From Halomonas jincaotanensis (lineage in GTDB: Bacteria > Pseudomonadota > Gammaproteobacteria > Pseudomonadales > Halomonadaceae): 64,000 nucleotides of DNA. Shown here piece by piece: positions 1 through 8,098 of the stretch. Under the pieces are notes generated by a model. The model was not told the DNA's origin. It made no database searches and saw nothing but the letters and a program-made list of their open reading frames with translations. Position 1 is the stretch's first letter. Every line of letters starts with the position of its first letter. Both the position numbers and the translations under genes were made by a program. The stretch spans positions 1-64,000 of the forward strand of contig NZ_JAHCLU010000016.1 in assembly GCF_018448785.1 (NCBI RefSeq). Reading direction: 5' to 3'.

Positions 1-80
1 GAGGCCGGTAATGCTGTCCAGTACCGACAACCAAGGGGTTCATAACGCTCGTCCGGCACCCTTATGAATGAGGCGGGATA

Positions 81-353
81 ATGGTGAAGCAAACTGTGTT
101 CACGATAACGCTTGAGTCCGATCTGAATGATGAGTTCATGTATGAAGCCGAGGCGGCGCACCGCTCGGCCTCTGAGATTGTGCGCGAGCTGATGCGTGAG
201 TATGTCCAGCAGCAGCGGGAAGCGCGGGAGTACGAAGCTTTCCTGCAAGGCAAGGTACACAGCGCCCGTCGCTCAAAGCAGGCTGGTGAGGGGCTGAGAA
301 ATGCTGAGGTAGAGGCAAGGTTCGCTGCTCGTCGGGCACGGGTTGAGGATTAA
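81..353 (+). CDS. Antitoxin of a type II toxin-antitoxin pair (ribbon-helix-helix type)
   Basis: A 90-residue protein with a short beta-like N-terminus (VFTITLESDLNDEF) followed by two helices (ASEIVRELMREYV), the layout of ribbon-helix-helix antitoxins of the ParD/YacA kind. The charged tail, with EVEARFAARRAR near the end, would wrap the partner toxin. Such antitoxins bind their own promoter and neutralise a RelE/ParE toxin in the cytoplasm. The stop codon is 2 bases from the ATG of the toxin-like gene, the usual antitoxin-first operon. The tail closely matches an orphan fragment at 5195-5263. The family call is by pattern only, without an alignment search. Confidence 0.75.
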   Translation: MVKQTVFTITLESDLNDEFMYEAEAAHRSASEIVRELMREYVQQQREAREYEAFLQGKVHSARRSKQAGEGLRNAEVEARFAARRARVED

Positions 354-355
354 GC

Positions 356-571
356 ATGAGGGTGTTCTGGACATCCGAGGCGTTCGCTGACCGTATCGTT
401 ATCTGGGACTGCTTGGAAGAGTGCCACCCGCAAGCCGCCGTGAGGAGGGATGAGTTGCTCAGTGCTGCTGCTGACCGACTGGCAGATTTCCCTGAACAGG
501 GTGGGGTAGGGTATGCCTCGCCTTATCCTTGTGGAGAGTATGGCGTGATGATTAATCTGGAGAATCCATAG
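356..571 (+). pseudogene. RelE/ParE-family toxin, C-terminal half lost
   Basis: The first 50 residues look like a ParE/RelE toxin: MRVFWTSEAFADR at the start, then a helical pair containing RRDELLSAAADRLADFPEQG, close to the usual 'DELF..AA..L..FP..G' pattern. Family members are about 90-100 residues. This one stops at 71, and after FPEQG the tail does not show the expected R-E-L strand or the Y-x-L-V-Y core that carries toxicity. I could not recover the missing part cleanly in another frame. It probably no longer makes active toxin, leaving the upstream antitoxin as an orphan. Alternatively it is a short divergent member. Confidence 0.6.
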
Positions 572-755
572 GTGGTCACGCTTAAGAAATCTAACAAACG
601 GGTTTGGAGGCATACCTCGACTTTCAGTTCGGTATTGCACGACGGGGGAAAGAGCTTCTGTAGGAGCTGACCAAACCATGCCTCTCCCAAACAGGCTGCG
701 CAGGAGTGTGACGACCTAACATTTTCCATTCGACCCGTTGTTGGGTAACAGATCA

Positions 756-938
756 CACGCTGATAATAGCGTCCTCGACTTCTTCTGAGTCAGGCGCGAT
801 GCTGGGGAGGATCGGCCAAAACTCAAAAACTTACTCATTGAGGAACTGCTTTTCGCGATCAGCCATCGTGTCCGGAACGATACCGGCGAAGACGCAAGTG
901 CAGCGGTTCCAGTATCCAACCCATTGTTCCTCATCACG
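756..938 (-). pseudogene. Decayed copy of the two-repeat unknown protein found at 5682-6278
   Basis: Read leftward from 938, one frame runs for 61 codons with a single TAA stop (831-833). It contains DTMADREKQFLNE, then the stop, then VFEFWPILPS and, at the end, AIISV. The intact gene at 5682-6278 has DTMVDRENHFINE, LIFEFGPILPS and PIISV in the same order and spacing, so this is a fragment of the second repeat unit of a paralogue. The upstream part of the gene is not recognisable. It lies just after the toxin-antitoxin pair, as the intact copy lies after an antitoxin remnant. Confidence 0.7.
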
Positions 939-1276
939 GCCTACCTGAAGCCCTAATTTAGCCGCCACTGTGGCTCTCTGCAAGAGATCCTGGCAATGGT
1001 ATCCCACATTTTTCAGGAGTTCAGAAACGCTGTAAACGCATCAATGGATCTGAGGTCAACAAGACCAACCTCCGCTATGTCGCGGCTGTCAACGCCCAGT
1101 CATCGGTGGCCATACGCGAGTCCAGGCATATACATACTAAGACACTAGCAACCTGGATAAATAGGTGAATAATTTGTAAGCGAGCGCTGCATGTCTTTGC
1201 TACAGTGAATCAGTGATGAGCTTCATTGCAGTGAAAAAACCGTTTATCTAAAAGACAAAAATAAGGGGAATTTTGA
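939..1276. other. Non-coding gap before the SGNH hydrolase
   Basis: No gene is supported here. A short stretch around 1020-1140 reads without stops on the plus strand but has no start, ribosome site or recognisable motif. The last 20 bases hold AAGGGGAA, the ribosome site of the next gene. Confidence 0.5.
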
Positions 1277-2026
1277 ATGTCTATCATGCCACGAAGATTT
1301 TTTGGCGGCTTGGCGGTGGTTGCGATTCTCGCAGTAAACGTCGCGTATGCTGCCGATGAGAACGTGAAGCGCATAATGATTTACGGCGACTCCAATACTT
1401 GGGGGTATATGCCTGTCGAGAGTGGCCCGACCACCCGTTATCCAGCTGACGTTCGCTGGCCGGGCGTTCTAAAAGAAAGGTTAGGGTCTGACTATGAAGT
1501 GGTTGTAGAGGGTTTGAGCGCACGTACAACTGATATACCTGACCCCACGCTACCTCACATTTCAGGTGCCGGACTCGATGGATCCGCCTACCTCTCACCG
1601 GCACTTGCATCCCATCTGCCGCTTGACTTGGTTGTGATCATGCTGGGTACCAACGATGTGAAAGCGATGTTCGATCGCTCACCGTTTCGGATTTCGCTTG
1701 GCATCGGTAAGCTGATCGATATTGTGGATCAGACTGGAGGCGGTGTTGGAACATCTTATTCTGCACCAGAAGTCTTGGTTCTTTCTCCACCGCCACTTGG
1801 AGATCTCGCGCCTGAAGGACGTGCTGAAAGGTTTGCCGGTGGCGTCGAAAAAACAGAGGCACTTCCCGCACTCTATGAAGCTGTGGCGAAGGCTGCCGGA
1901 GCGGAGTTTTTCGATGTCGGCACCCTGACGACAACGGACGGGGTAGATGGCGTCCACTTCAGTGCAGAGGCGCACAAGGAAATTGGCGTCGGGGTTGCCG
2001 ACAAAGTCAAGGAAGTCTTGGAGTAA
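1277..2026 (+). CDS. Secreted SGNH/GDSL-type hydrolase (arylesterase-like)
   Basis: A 249-residue exported hydrolase. Residues 1-25 form a signal peptide (MSIMPRRFFGG then a hydrophobic core, cleavage after AYA). The GDSL-type block I motif is IYGDSNTWG with the likely nucleophile Ser39. Block III is MLGTNDVK (Asn126/Asp127) and block V is DGVHFS with the Asp224/His227 pair, so the full SGNH catalytic set is present. Enzymes of this family cleave ester or acyl bonds in the periplasm or outside the cell; the substrate cannot be told. AAGGGGAA stands about 8 bases before the ATG. It is followed by a second exported hydrolase on the same strand, suggesting a small catabolic cargo module. Confidence 0.85.
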   Translation: MSIMPRRFFGGLAVVAILAVNVAYAADENVKRIMIYGDSNTWGYMPVESGPTTRYPADVRWPGVLKERLGSDYEVVVEGLSARTTDIPDPTLPHISGAGLDGSAYLSPALASHLPLDLVVIMLGTNDVKAMFDRSPFRISLGIGKLIDIVDQTGGGVGTSYSAPEVLVLSPPPLGDLAPEGRAERFAGGVEKTEALPALYEAVAKAAGAEFFDVGTLTTTDGVDGVHFSAEAHKEIGVGVADKVKEVLE

Positions 2027-2141
2027 TGTGCGCTGTGTCCTCGGGACCACGCGGTTGGCTGATCCTCAGGTTAGCCAGCCGGCTACTGACGCCTGATTCT
2101 GCCATGACTTAAGCGCTTATCAAATAAAGGAGACGATACCA

Positions 2142-2279
2142 ATGCAAGCACGTACAGTCAGCTTTATTGCTCTCACCAGCTTTGCTCTACTTCCTATCTG
2201 TGCGGCCGCCCAAACTCCGCCCCAGGTCGATACGCTCGAAACCCCCAACCCTGAGCAGTTGCTCTACATCTTTAATTAA
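2142..2279 (+). CDS. Short exported peptide or 5' stub of a lost gene
   Basis: Forty-five codons from an ATG preceded by a good ribosome site (AAAGGAGACG). The product begins with a signal peptide (MQARTVSFIALTSF, cleavage near AAA/QTPP) and stops after only about 22 mature residues (ending EQLLYIFN). The strong start signal with an abrupt stop suggests the 5' end of a truncated secreted-protein gene, but a genuine small secreted peptide cannot be excluded. It lies 62 bases before the hydrolase gene on the same strand. I do not recognise the mature part. Confidence 0.4.
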   Translation: MQARTVSFIALTSFALLPICAAAQTPPQVDTLETPNPEQLLYIFN

Positions 2280-2341
2280 AAGTCAATTTCGCCGCCGTGT
2301 CGTCAGCCTCACCGAACATCAGAAGATCTGGAAGGATTACA

Positions 2342-4285
2342 ATGAATAATTGTAGAAACTGCCTCGCAACAATTGCCACTGCTTCCGCCGTCGTGATGGT
2401 ATCTCTGACCCCTGCCGAGGCGAAGGTCACTCGTCTCGAGGTCCTGTCGTCCGAGTCCGTCTACGACGGTAAGACCTTCGGTGAAGCCGGAACCTACGAG
2501 CGCATCAATGCGGTCGCGCATTTCGCCTTGGATACTGCATCGGAGCGCGCAGCAGCGATCGTCGATATCGACGAGGCGCCCGTCAACGACAGAGGAGAAG
2601 TCGAGTTCAGCGCCGAAGTCGTGGTCCTGCGCCCCACGGGTGAAGGATCGGGGACGCTATTCTACGAGGTACCCAACAGAGGCCGAAACCTGAGTTTTCC
2701 ACTGCTAAACCTATCCGTCGGCAGCGGCAGCTTCACCGTCGACGACCCCGGCGATGGCTTCATAATGGAGCAGGGCCATACGATGGTCTGGGGCGGTTGG
2801 CAGACCGGGCTTGCCGACGACCTGCTGACGGTGAGCCTGCCGGTTCTCGAAAACGTTACGGGCCCATCGCGCGAGGAGTTCATCTTCGACGACACTGAGT
2901 CCGTCAGCACCGAGGCACTGAGCTATCCGGCCGCCGACCTTGACCCGGCATCGGCGACGCTTACGGTACGCTCTACGCCGGAAGCGCCGCGCGAGACACC
3001 AGAAGGGCTGTCCTTCCAGTACATCGACGAGCGCACTGTCGAAATCACCCGGCCCGAGGGTTTCGACGCGGGCGCCATTTACGAGTTCATTTACCCGGCC
3101 AAGGACGCGCTGCCGACCGGGCTTGCCTTTGTCGCGACGAGCGACCTTGTCTCCTTCCTTCGTGGGAATTCGGGCCACGACGTCGAGAGCCCCATCACGG
3201 CTATCGAGCGCACCGTGGGGATGGGTATCTCGCAGTCCGGGCGGTTTCTGCGCGACCTTATCTACCAGGGGTTCAATGCGGATGAGGGCGGGGCGCGAGT
3301 GTTCGACGGCGCCATGCCGCACATCGCCGGGTCGCGGAAGACCTACACGAACTACCGGTTCGCACAGCCTGGCCGCTATTCGCGCCAGCATGAGGATCAC
3401 GACTTCCCCGGGGACCAGTTTCCGTTCACCTATGTCGAGCTGACGGACCCGCTGACCGGGGAGACGGACAGTATCCTAGCCGCATGCGAGGCTACCAACA
3501 CCTGTCCGTTGCTGATGCACAGCGATACCTCGACAGAGTTCTGGCAGGCGCGGGCGTCGCTGGTATCGACGACACCTGACGGCGAGGCACTGGAGATGCC
3601 TGATGGCGTCCGACTCTATTTCCTCGCCGGGGCGCCGCACTTCAACGGCTGGGACGGCGAATCGAGTGAAAGCCCAGTCTGTGTCTACCCGACCAATCCG
3701 GTCAGCGTGGCGCCGACAATGCGTGCTCTCGTCGTCGCTATGGAAGCGTGGGTGAAAGACGGAACCGAGCCACCCGCCAGCGTCTACCCCGGCCTCGAAC
3801 CTGGCACTCTGGTCGAGCTGGATGCGCTGAAGCTGCCGCGCATCGACGGAACCGTTCCGGAGCCAGTGCCCAATGTTCTGCGGGTGATGGATCACGGCAC
3901 GACGCCACCGACCGCCGGCGAGGCGTACCCGGTCCGCGTGCCGACGGTGGACGACGACGGCATTCCACAGGGCGGCGTGCACGAGCCCTTCATCGCGGCG
4001 CCGCTCGGGACATACTGGGGTTGGAATCTGCGGGACGAGGGGTTTGGTGAGGGGGGCCTCTGCGGCCTGACCGGCAGCTTCGTCGCGTTTCCAGCATCAC
4101 AGACTGACGCGGATAGCCGTCGTCCGGTCAGCGTCCGCTATAACAGTCAGGAGGGCTACGTTGAGGCAGTGCGAGCTGCGGCAGAGGATCTTGTTGACGA
4201 AAACCTGATGTTAGCCGAGGACGTCGAGCTTGTTATCGACGGAGCACCTACATTCCCGACGGAGACCCCGACGGAGAAACAGTAG
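2342..4285 (+). CDS. Exported alpha/beta-hydrolase domain protein
   Basis: A 647-residue secreted protein. I take ATG 2342 because GGAAGG lies just before it and a signal peptide follows at once (cleavage near AEA/KV, residue 27); an upstream GTG at 2297 would put 15 unrelated residues in front. It resembles the large alpha/beta-hydrolase-domain family in which the sequence begins 'V.RLEV.S...YDG..FG..G.YE'. A nucleophile-elbow-like GISQSGRFLRD (Ser297) lies mid-protein. The rest is typical of periplasmic esterase-like enzymes with unknown substrates. Its pairing with the SGNH hydrolase upstream suggests joint breakdown of an ester compound; that is inference. Confidence 0.75.
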   Translation: MNNCRNCLATIATASAVVMVSLTPAEAKVTRLEVLSSESVYDGKTFGEAGTYERINAVAHFALDTASERAAAIVDIDEAPVNDRGEVEFSAEVVVLRPTGEGSGTLFYEVPNRGRNLSFPLLNLSVGSGSFTVDDPGDGFIMEQGHTMVWGGWQTGLADDLLTVSLPVLENVTGPSREEFIFDDTESVSTEALSYPAADLDPASATLTVRSTPEAPRETPEGLSFQYIDERTVEITRPEGFDAGAIYEFIYPAKDALPTGLAFVATSDLVSFLRGNSGHDVESPITAIERTVGMGISQSGRFLRDLIYQGFNADEGGARVFDGAMPHIAGSRKTYTNYRFAQPGRYSRQHEDHDFPGDQFPFTYVELTDPLTGETDSILAACEATNTCPLLMHSDTSTEFWQARASLVSTTPDGEALEMPDGVRLYFLAGAPHFNGWDGESSESPVCVYPTNPVSVAPTMRALVVAMEAWVKDGTEPPASVYPGLEPGTLVELDALKLPRIDGTVPEPVPNVLRVMDHGTTPPTAGEAYPVRVPTVDDDGIPQGGVHEPFIAAPLGTYWGWNLRDEGFGEGGLCGLTGSFVAFPASQTDADSRRPVSVRYNSQEGYVEAVRAAAEDLVDENLMLAEDVELVIDGAPTFPTETPTEKQ

Positions 4286-4613
4286 AGGCGTACGGGTCCG
4301 CTTCAACTGGTCGAGCATCGGTTGGGCGGTACGTGCGTTGGATTTGATTTCCCTGGGCGGCCGAGGCGTGCGCCCTATGATCTACTGCACTACTGGAAGT
4401 AAGCGAATAGGAGCTTCGACCCGAAACGAGATGGCGCTCTACGCAGCATGTGCCAATGGTCGTCTCCTGCGTCCAGCGGGGAGCATATATTTCCTTTTTT
4501 TGGGTCTGCTCGCTTACATAGCGGTTGGTCTATTGGAATCGCGTTCTTGCCGGAACTGATTGATTTTTTTAAAGATTGCCATCCGCTATCTTTTTTTCAG
4601 TCCTTTTTCATGA
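4286..4613. other. Non-coding gap between the hydrolase and an IS remnant
   Basis: I see no convincing gene. One plus-strand frame to 4559 stays open, but it begins inside the hydrolase and has no motif or ribosome site. T-rich runs at 4563-4608 border the IS481 remnant. Confidence 0.45.
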
Positions 4614-5070
4614 CTATCCCGGGTTGATGTCGATGTGCACGTACCCCGGCTCATACGCCTTGAAGGGCTTGTGTCGGGACTTATCGTCATCGCCGGCATC
4701 CTGCCGAGCCAGCGCCGCCAGCGTCGGCACCTCACGCCGCTTGAGCATGCGATGCAGGCCGGAGCGTGACAACCGAGCGTCAGGAACTCGCGTGCCACGA
4801 CGAGCAGGTCATCGAGGCCGAGGCGCAGGAAAGCCCGGGAGCGATCAGCACCTCCTCCTGCTCTGGCGTCAGCGTGGCCAGCAGGTTGTGTCGCGTGTGT
4901 GAGCGGTCATGAGCATCATCACGGTACCGCCAACGGCGAATGTTCGAATCTCCGACACCGTACTGGCGGGCCAGCGCGCTATCGCTGATGCCGGCGGATG
5001 CTGCCTGGATCTCGGCACGGATCTTCGGTGTCGCGGTGGTTTGTTTACGCAGCTGGATGGGAACGAACAT
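4614..5070 (-). pseudogene. IS481-family transposase, 5' fragment with frameshifts
   Basis: Read leftward from 5070, the N-terminal helix-turn-helix region is intact (SDSALARQYGVGDSNIRRWR). The frame then shifts twice: LDDLLVVAREFL appears in a second frame and LHRMLKRREVPTLAALARQ followed by YEPGYVHIDI in a third. The reading stops at 4614-4616, just where the DDE catalytic domain should begin, so all the catalytic residues are missing. This order is that of IS481-type transposases (integrase core, rve). It is a dead remnant that marks past insertion activity in the island. Confidence 0.7.
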
Positions 5071-5194
5071 GTACCCGAATTAATTGCTGAAGAAGCACTC
5101 TGCCTTCCATCAGTAAATAACTCCTATGGGTCATCTGATCATCCGGGACCCTACACTTAGCAAAGTCAATTTGTGACACAGTAGAACTAGGCAA

Positions 5195-5263
5195 GGCTTC
5201 ACCAATGAAGAAGTGGAGGCGTATTTTGCCGCACAGCGCGCCCGAACTAAGGGACAGGCGTAA
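5195..5263 (+). pseudogene. Orphan C-terminal fragment of a second antitoxin copy
   Basis: Twenty-two codons ending in TAA read GFTNEEVEAYFAAQRAR plus a short tail. The intact antitoxin at 81-353 ends GLRNAEVEARFAARRAR, so the two are homologous over the tail. The rest of this copy is gone; the IS481 remnant begins about 125 bases upstream, which may have caused the loss. A 32-codon frame with a hydrophobic stretch (ATG 5278, to 5376) follows, but it has no clear ribosome site and I do not call it as a gene. Confidence 0.55.
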
Positions 5264-5396
5264 GGGTAGGTCGTTTATGAATGAGTATTTAGAAAGGATT
5301 TTGGTGGCGTCGACGCTGCTTATCATGGCAGTCGGCGTTGCTTTTGCAGAATACTGGATTACAGGGAAGAAGTGACGAGACCAGAAAGGAGGGGTG

Positions 5397-5717
5397 ATGA
5401 TTGAACTGGATGAAGTTTAGGTGGCGGCTCTTGAGAAATTCACAAAATGGGTTTCTGAAACGCACCCTGATGCCGAGTGCAGCGCTGCTCGACGCGGGAA
5501 GGGGCATTCCCTGGAGCTGGACGTTCTGATTGACCAGCTACGCATACCGGGCGCTGAGGCGATACAGTCGGCGGCAAATGATGTGCTCGTGACGGATGGA
5601 GTCTATATCGTGCCGCACGTATCGCCACGTGGTCCTGACCCGACCCAGACACCACTGAATCGGCTACGTGGGAGCGTAAAGTCATTTCACCGGCCGTTCG
5701 ATCCAGCTGATGATTAG
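5397..5717 (+). CDS. Unknown protein; strong ribosome site, amber stop at codon 8, restart at GTG 5421
   Basis: A very strong ribosome site (AAAGGAGGGG, 5385-5394) precedes ATG 5397, which reads MIELDEV and meets TAG at 5418. The next codon, GTG 5421, is in the same frame and continues for 98 residues (VAALEKFTKWVSETHPDAE and on). The gene may be a 106-residue protein broken by an amber mutation, or a 98-residue protein translated by reinitiation. I do not recognise it. The 3' end overlaps the convergent gene at 5682-6278 by 36 bases, which weakens the call. Confidence 0.35.
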
Positions 5718-6278
5718 CGGTCTCACGCTGATGATGGGCTTTCCGACAACATCCTCATTTTCGGGGTCGACAGATGGCAGGATAGGCCCGAATTCAAAAA
5801 TCAGTTCATTGATGAAGTGATTTTCGCGATCAACCATCGTATCCAGATCAATATCGTACCAATGCTCTGTGTACCATAGAAATGCATCGTTCCGCGTCAT
5901 CTCTGTGTCGCTTAAATTATGGCGGAGTGCGCTTTTGTGTAATTGCGGGTAGTCTTCCACGGTTATTACAATGGAAGTGGTGAGCGGGGAGAGTTGAGTG
6001 ATCGGGCGACCTGAGGTATAGGGCCGCTCATTGCTATAGCTTTGAAATGTGCGATACTGAGGAATGATCGGTCCAAATTCCTCTATCAAGCTATTTATGA
6101 AATGAATTTCGTGATCTTCAAGCGAGCGGATAAAGACATATTCCCACGTCGACGCGTAGCGCATATGTGCGTCTTCCCGAGAAATTTCTTTAACCCCTGG
6201 GAAGCTCCACATTATAAAGCGGAGTGAGTTATAGTTATCAACACGTATCATCTTTTCCATCTCGAAAGGGTAGTCCAC
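5682..6278 (-). CDS. Unknown protein made of two copies of one ~85-residue unit
   Basis: A protein of up to 198 residues with a clear internal duplication. Unit 1 (about 13-99) contains V-D-N-Y, REDAHMRYASTWEY, DHEIHFINSLIEEFGPIIP and GRPITQLSPL. Unit 2 (about 107-188) contains V-E-D-Y, RNDAFLWYTEHWY, DRENHFINELIFEFGPILP and GKPIISVRPL. The shared core is 'HFIN.LI.EFGPI.P' followed by a '[RK]PI' strand. There is no signal peptide or membrane segment, so it is probably cytosolic. I know no family for it. The GTG at 6278 is nearly back-to-back with the divergent gene at 6280; an inner ATG (6260 or 6251) may be the real start. A decayed relative lies at 756-938. Confidence 0.6.
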   Translation of the reverse strand: MDYPFEMEKMIRVDNYNSLRFIMWSFPGVKEISREDAHMRYASTWEYVFIRSLEDHEIHFINSLIEEFGPIIPQYRTFQSYSNERPYTSGRPITQLSPLTTSIVITVEDYPQLHKSALRHNLSDTEMTRNDAFLWYTEHWYDIDLDTMVDRENHFINELIFEFGPILPSVDPENEDVVGKPIISVRPLIISWIERPVK

Positions 6279-6279
6279 T

Positions 6280-6786
6280 ATGCCTCACTGGTCGATGCGC
6301 ATGCGGCGTCAAATGGAGAAGCGACTTCTGCGCATCCTGGAGTCCCGCAGAAGTGATTTTGCGGGAGAGGGCGTCGACCTAGATCTCTGGAGCCGCGAGG
6401 CTTTTCTCTGGACATCAGATGCACAGGGGAACCGCTACAACATCACTATCTCGACAGCATTTTCAGACGCAGGGTTCTACATCAGCGTCGAGGGAATCGA
6501 TCACCCATCAGGCCACCCCGAGATGCATCAGCTCCGCGATCCTGAGGAGATCCTGTCTTTCCTGCATTATCGAATCGATCAGATACACGGCAAGGATCCA
6601 GCGGAGAAAGTCATTTTGCCTCGTGTCGAGGTATGGGCGGGCTCTAGAGCAGAAGCGCTGCGCTGGTATAGGGAGACGCCAATTCCCGCACTGGAAGACC
6701 TCACGGTCCAGCAATTGGTCGCCCGGGGGAGGATGGCTGAGGTGCTGAGCTACATTGAGCACATCGACCAGGGCGGCTATGCCTGA
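6280..6786 (+). CDS. Protein with a C-terminal MbcA/ParS/Xre-like (DUF2384) toxin-binding domain
   Basis: A 168-residue protein; ATG 6280 follows AAAGGG at a suitable distance. Residues about 120-168 (AEALRWYRETPIPALEDLTV, then two short helices) match the toxin-binding domain of MbcA/ParS/Xre antitoxins, where 'A..W...P.PAL.G.TP..LL' is typical. Those antitoxins pair with RES-domain NAD-degrading toxins, but no RES gene is next to this one. Residues 1-115 do not show the usual helix-turn-helix and are unknown to me. Its promoter must lie inside the divergent gene or between the true starts. It could be an orphan antitoxin or an unrelated regulator. Confidence 0.55.
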   Translation: MPHWSMRMRRQMEKRLLRILESRRSDFAGEGVDLDLWSREAFLWTSDAQGNRYNITISTAFSDAGFYISVEGIDHPSGHPEMHQLRDPEEILSFLHYRIDQIHGKDPAEKVILPRVEVWAGSRAEALRWYRETPIPALEDLTVQQLVARGRMAEVLSYIEHIDQGGYA

Positions 6787-7012
6787 GGACTACTCGGTGC
6801 GACCCTGGATGGTGCCGATATTGCGCTCGACCGTTCTGAATATGTGTAGCGACTTCAGCCTTCCCACCATTTTGTTGAACTCGACCTAAGTGCTTATTTG
6901 GACCTTGAGGGCCTCTAGGCGATCTTTTTCACCGTCGGCGTTTGACATCATGTTCGTGTACCCTGGCTCAGGCTGATACCTTAATGATCGAGAAGCAAGC
7001 TGATCAAGGGTC
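6787..7012. other. Short non-coding gap
   Basis: No open frame with a start, ribosome site or motif. The plus-strand gene at 6786 and the minus-strand gene at 7013 converge here, and I see no good terminator hairpin. Confidence 0.4.
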
Positions 7013-7516
7013 TCATTCATCGGACGGCCTGAAGGAAGCATCCGGGCCTAGCTGACCTTCTACATTCCTCAGCACATGCAGGGACTGTCCCAGCGTGCGC
7101 ACGTTGTAGGCTTCTCGCAGCGTTGCATTAACCTCCTCGCCATTGCCAGACAAGCAGTAAAGTGAGTTTGCGGTCTTCACCAAGCCAGTGTCTTCATCAA
7201 AATGACTGATTTTGCTGGTAGACACGTACTCCCCTGGCATGAAACGGGCTTTGTAATCTGACACAACGTAGTCGGAAAACAGTATCTGCATAAATTCGCC
7301 AGCATCTACGACATTTATGATTTCCCAGTCTCTTACTATGCAAGCCTTTTTTTCGATTCCTTCTTCTGCCACAGCCCAAGTCGGATTGGCATGGACAACT
7401 CGGTACTCGCAAAGCTGTTTTATGAAAGCTTCCACCACATCAGGATGGAATTTATTCCTGTATCGCTCACGCAGGGCCTCTTCTTCATTTTTTCTGTCTT
7501 CTTCGCTGAGTATCAT
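7013..7516 (-). CDS. Hypothetical soluble protein
   Basis: A 167-residue acidic protein that starts MILSEEDRKNEEEALRERY and is preceded by a purine-rich site (reverse strand, CAGGAGATAAAC before ATG). The central part, WEIINVVDAGEFMQILFSDY, followed by FMPGEYVSTS, looks like compact mixed alpha/beta structure. It shows no signal peptide, membrane segment or catalytic motif. It resembles small uncharacterised proteins of accessory regions in pseudomonads, but I cannot assign a family. Base composition is lower in GC than the core genes, consistent with transfer. The polymerase-like gene lies divergently about 620 bases away, with the palindromic sites between them. Confidence 0.6.
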   Translation of the reverse strand: MILSEEDRKNEEEALRERYRNKFHPDVVEAFIKQLCEYRVVHANPTWAVAEEGIEKKACIVRDWEIINVVDAGEFMQILFSDYVVSDYKARFMPGEYVSTSKISHFDEDTGLVKTANSLYCLSGNGEEVNATLREAYNVRTLGQSLHVLRNVEGQLGPDASFRPSDE

Positions 7517-7875
7517 GTTTATCTCCTGTCTGGATTTGTTAATAATAGCTGCATTTACGAGGGGCGCAAGACGGATTGATCATTAATTGAAACGTCGAGT
7601 GTTGTTACTGTTATAAATTGACATAAAGCCTTATTTGTTGGGAATGGGACCCTATAGGTGTCATAAAGCCGTTTTGGACAAGGTGATTTCACTTCTTGTT
7701 TCGTGAGCCGCATTTTTACCAACAATAACAAACTGCCAATGATAAGGGCTTGATAAAGCATCAAGCGATGGACTGATACTATGAATAATACGCCCAATGT
7801 CTTGCCGCCTAGAGAATACTCCGACACAGCAAGTCAACGAAGGATAGTATTTTATCAGGCTCCGGGTCCCGGCAT

Positions 7876-8048
7876 TGTCCACTAGTGGACAGTGTGATTG
7901 ATGCCGAGCTGCCGCGCCAGACGCTGATACTGTCCATTAATGGACAAGGGCGTCGACCGTCGAGCGGTCGAGATAGCGCCCCACATGACATTGCCGATAG
8001 TAGGCATCTCTTTCGGTTCCGAGATCTGGCACTGTCCACTATTGGACA
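7876..8048. repeat. Three palindromic sites TGTCCA-N4-TGGACA (candidate operators)
   Basis: Three 16-bp sites occur at 7876-7891 (TGTCCACTAGTGGACA, a perfect palindrome), 7931-7946 (TGTCCATTAATGGACA, perfect) and 8033-8048 (TGTCCACTATTGGACA, one mismatch). Start-to-start distances are 55 and 102 bases. They lie in the 620-base gap upstream of the polymerase-like gene, the last one 86 bases from its ATG. This looks like a set of operators for a dimeric DNA-binding protein, or possibly origin-type binding sites. The regulator is not known; none of the neighbouring proteins has an obvious DNA-binding domain. Confidence 0.7.
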
Positions 8049-8098
8049 AAGTTCATGTTTTGTAAAAGAACGTTAAAGTTACTCTTTATTTTCTTGGC

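Noticed and set aside
5278..5376. Thirty-two-codon frame with a hydrophobic segment
   Set aside because: Only a weak ribosome site; too short to separate from chance.
7555..7827. Small leftward membrane-protein-like frame
   Set aside because: One hydrophobic stretch but no ribosome site, no recognisable family and a composition no different from non-coding AT-rich DNA.
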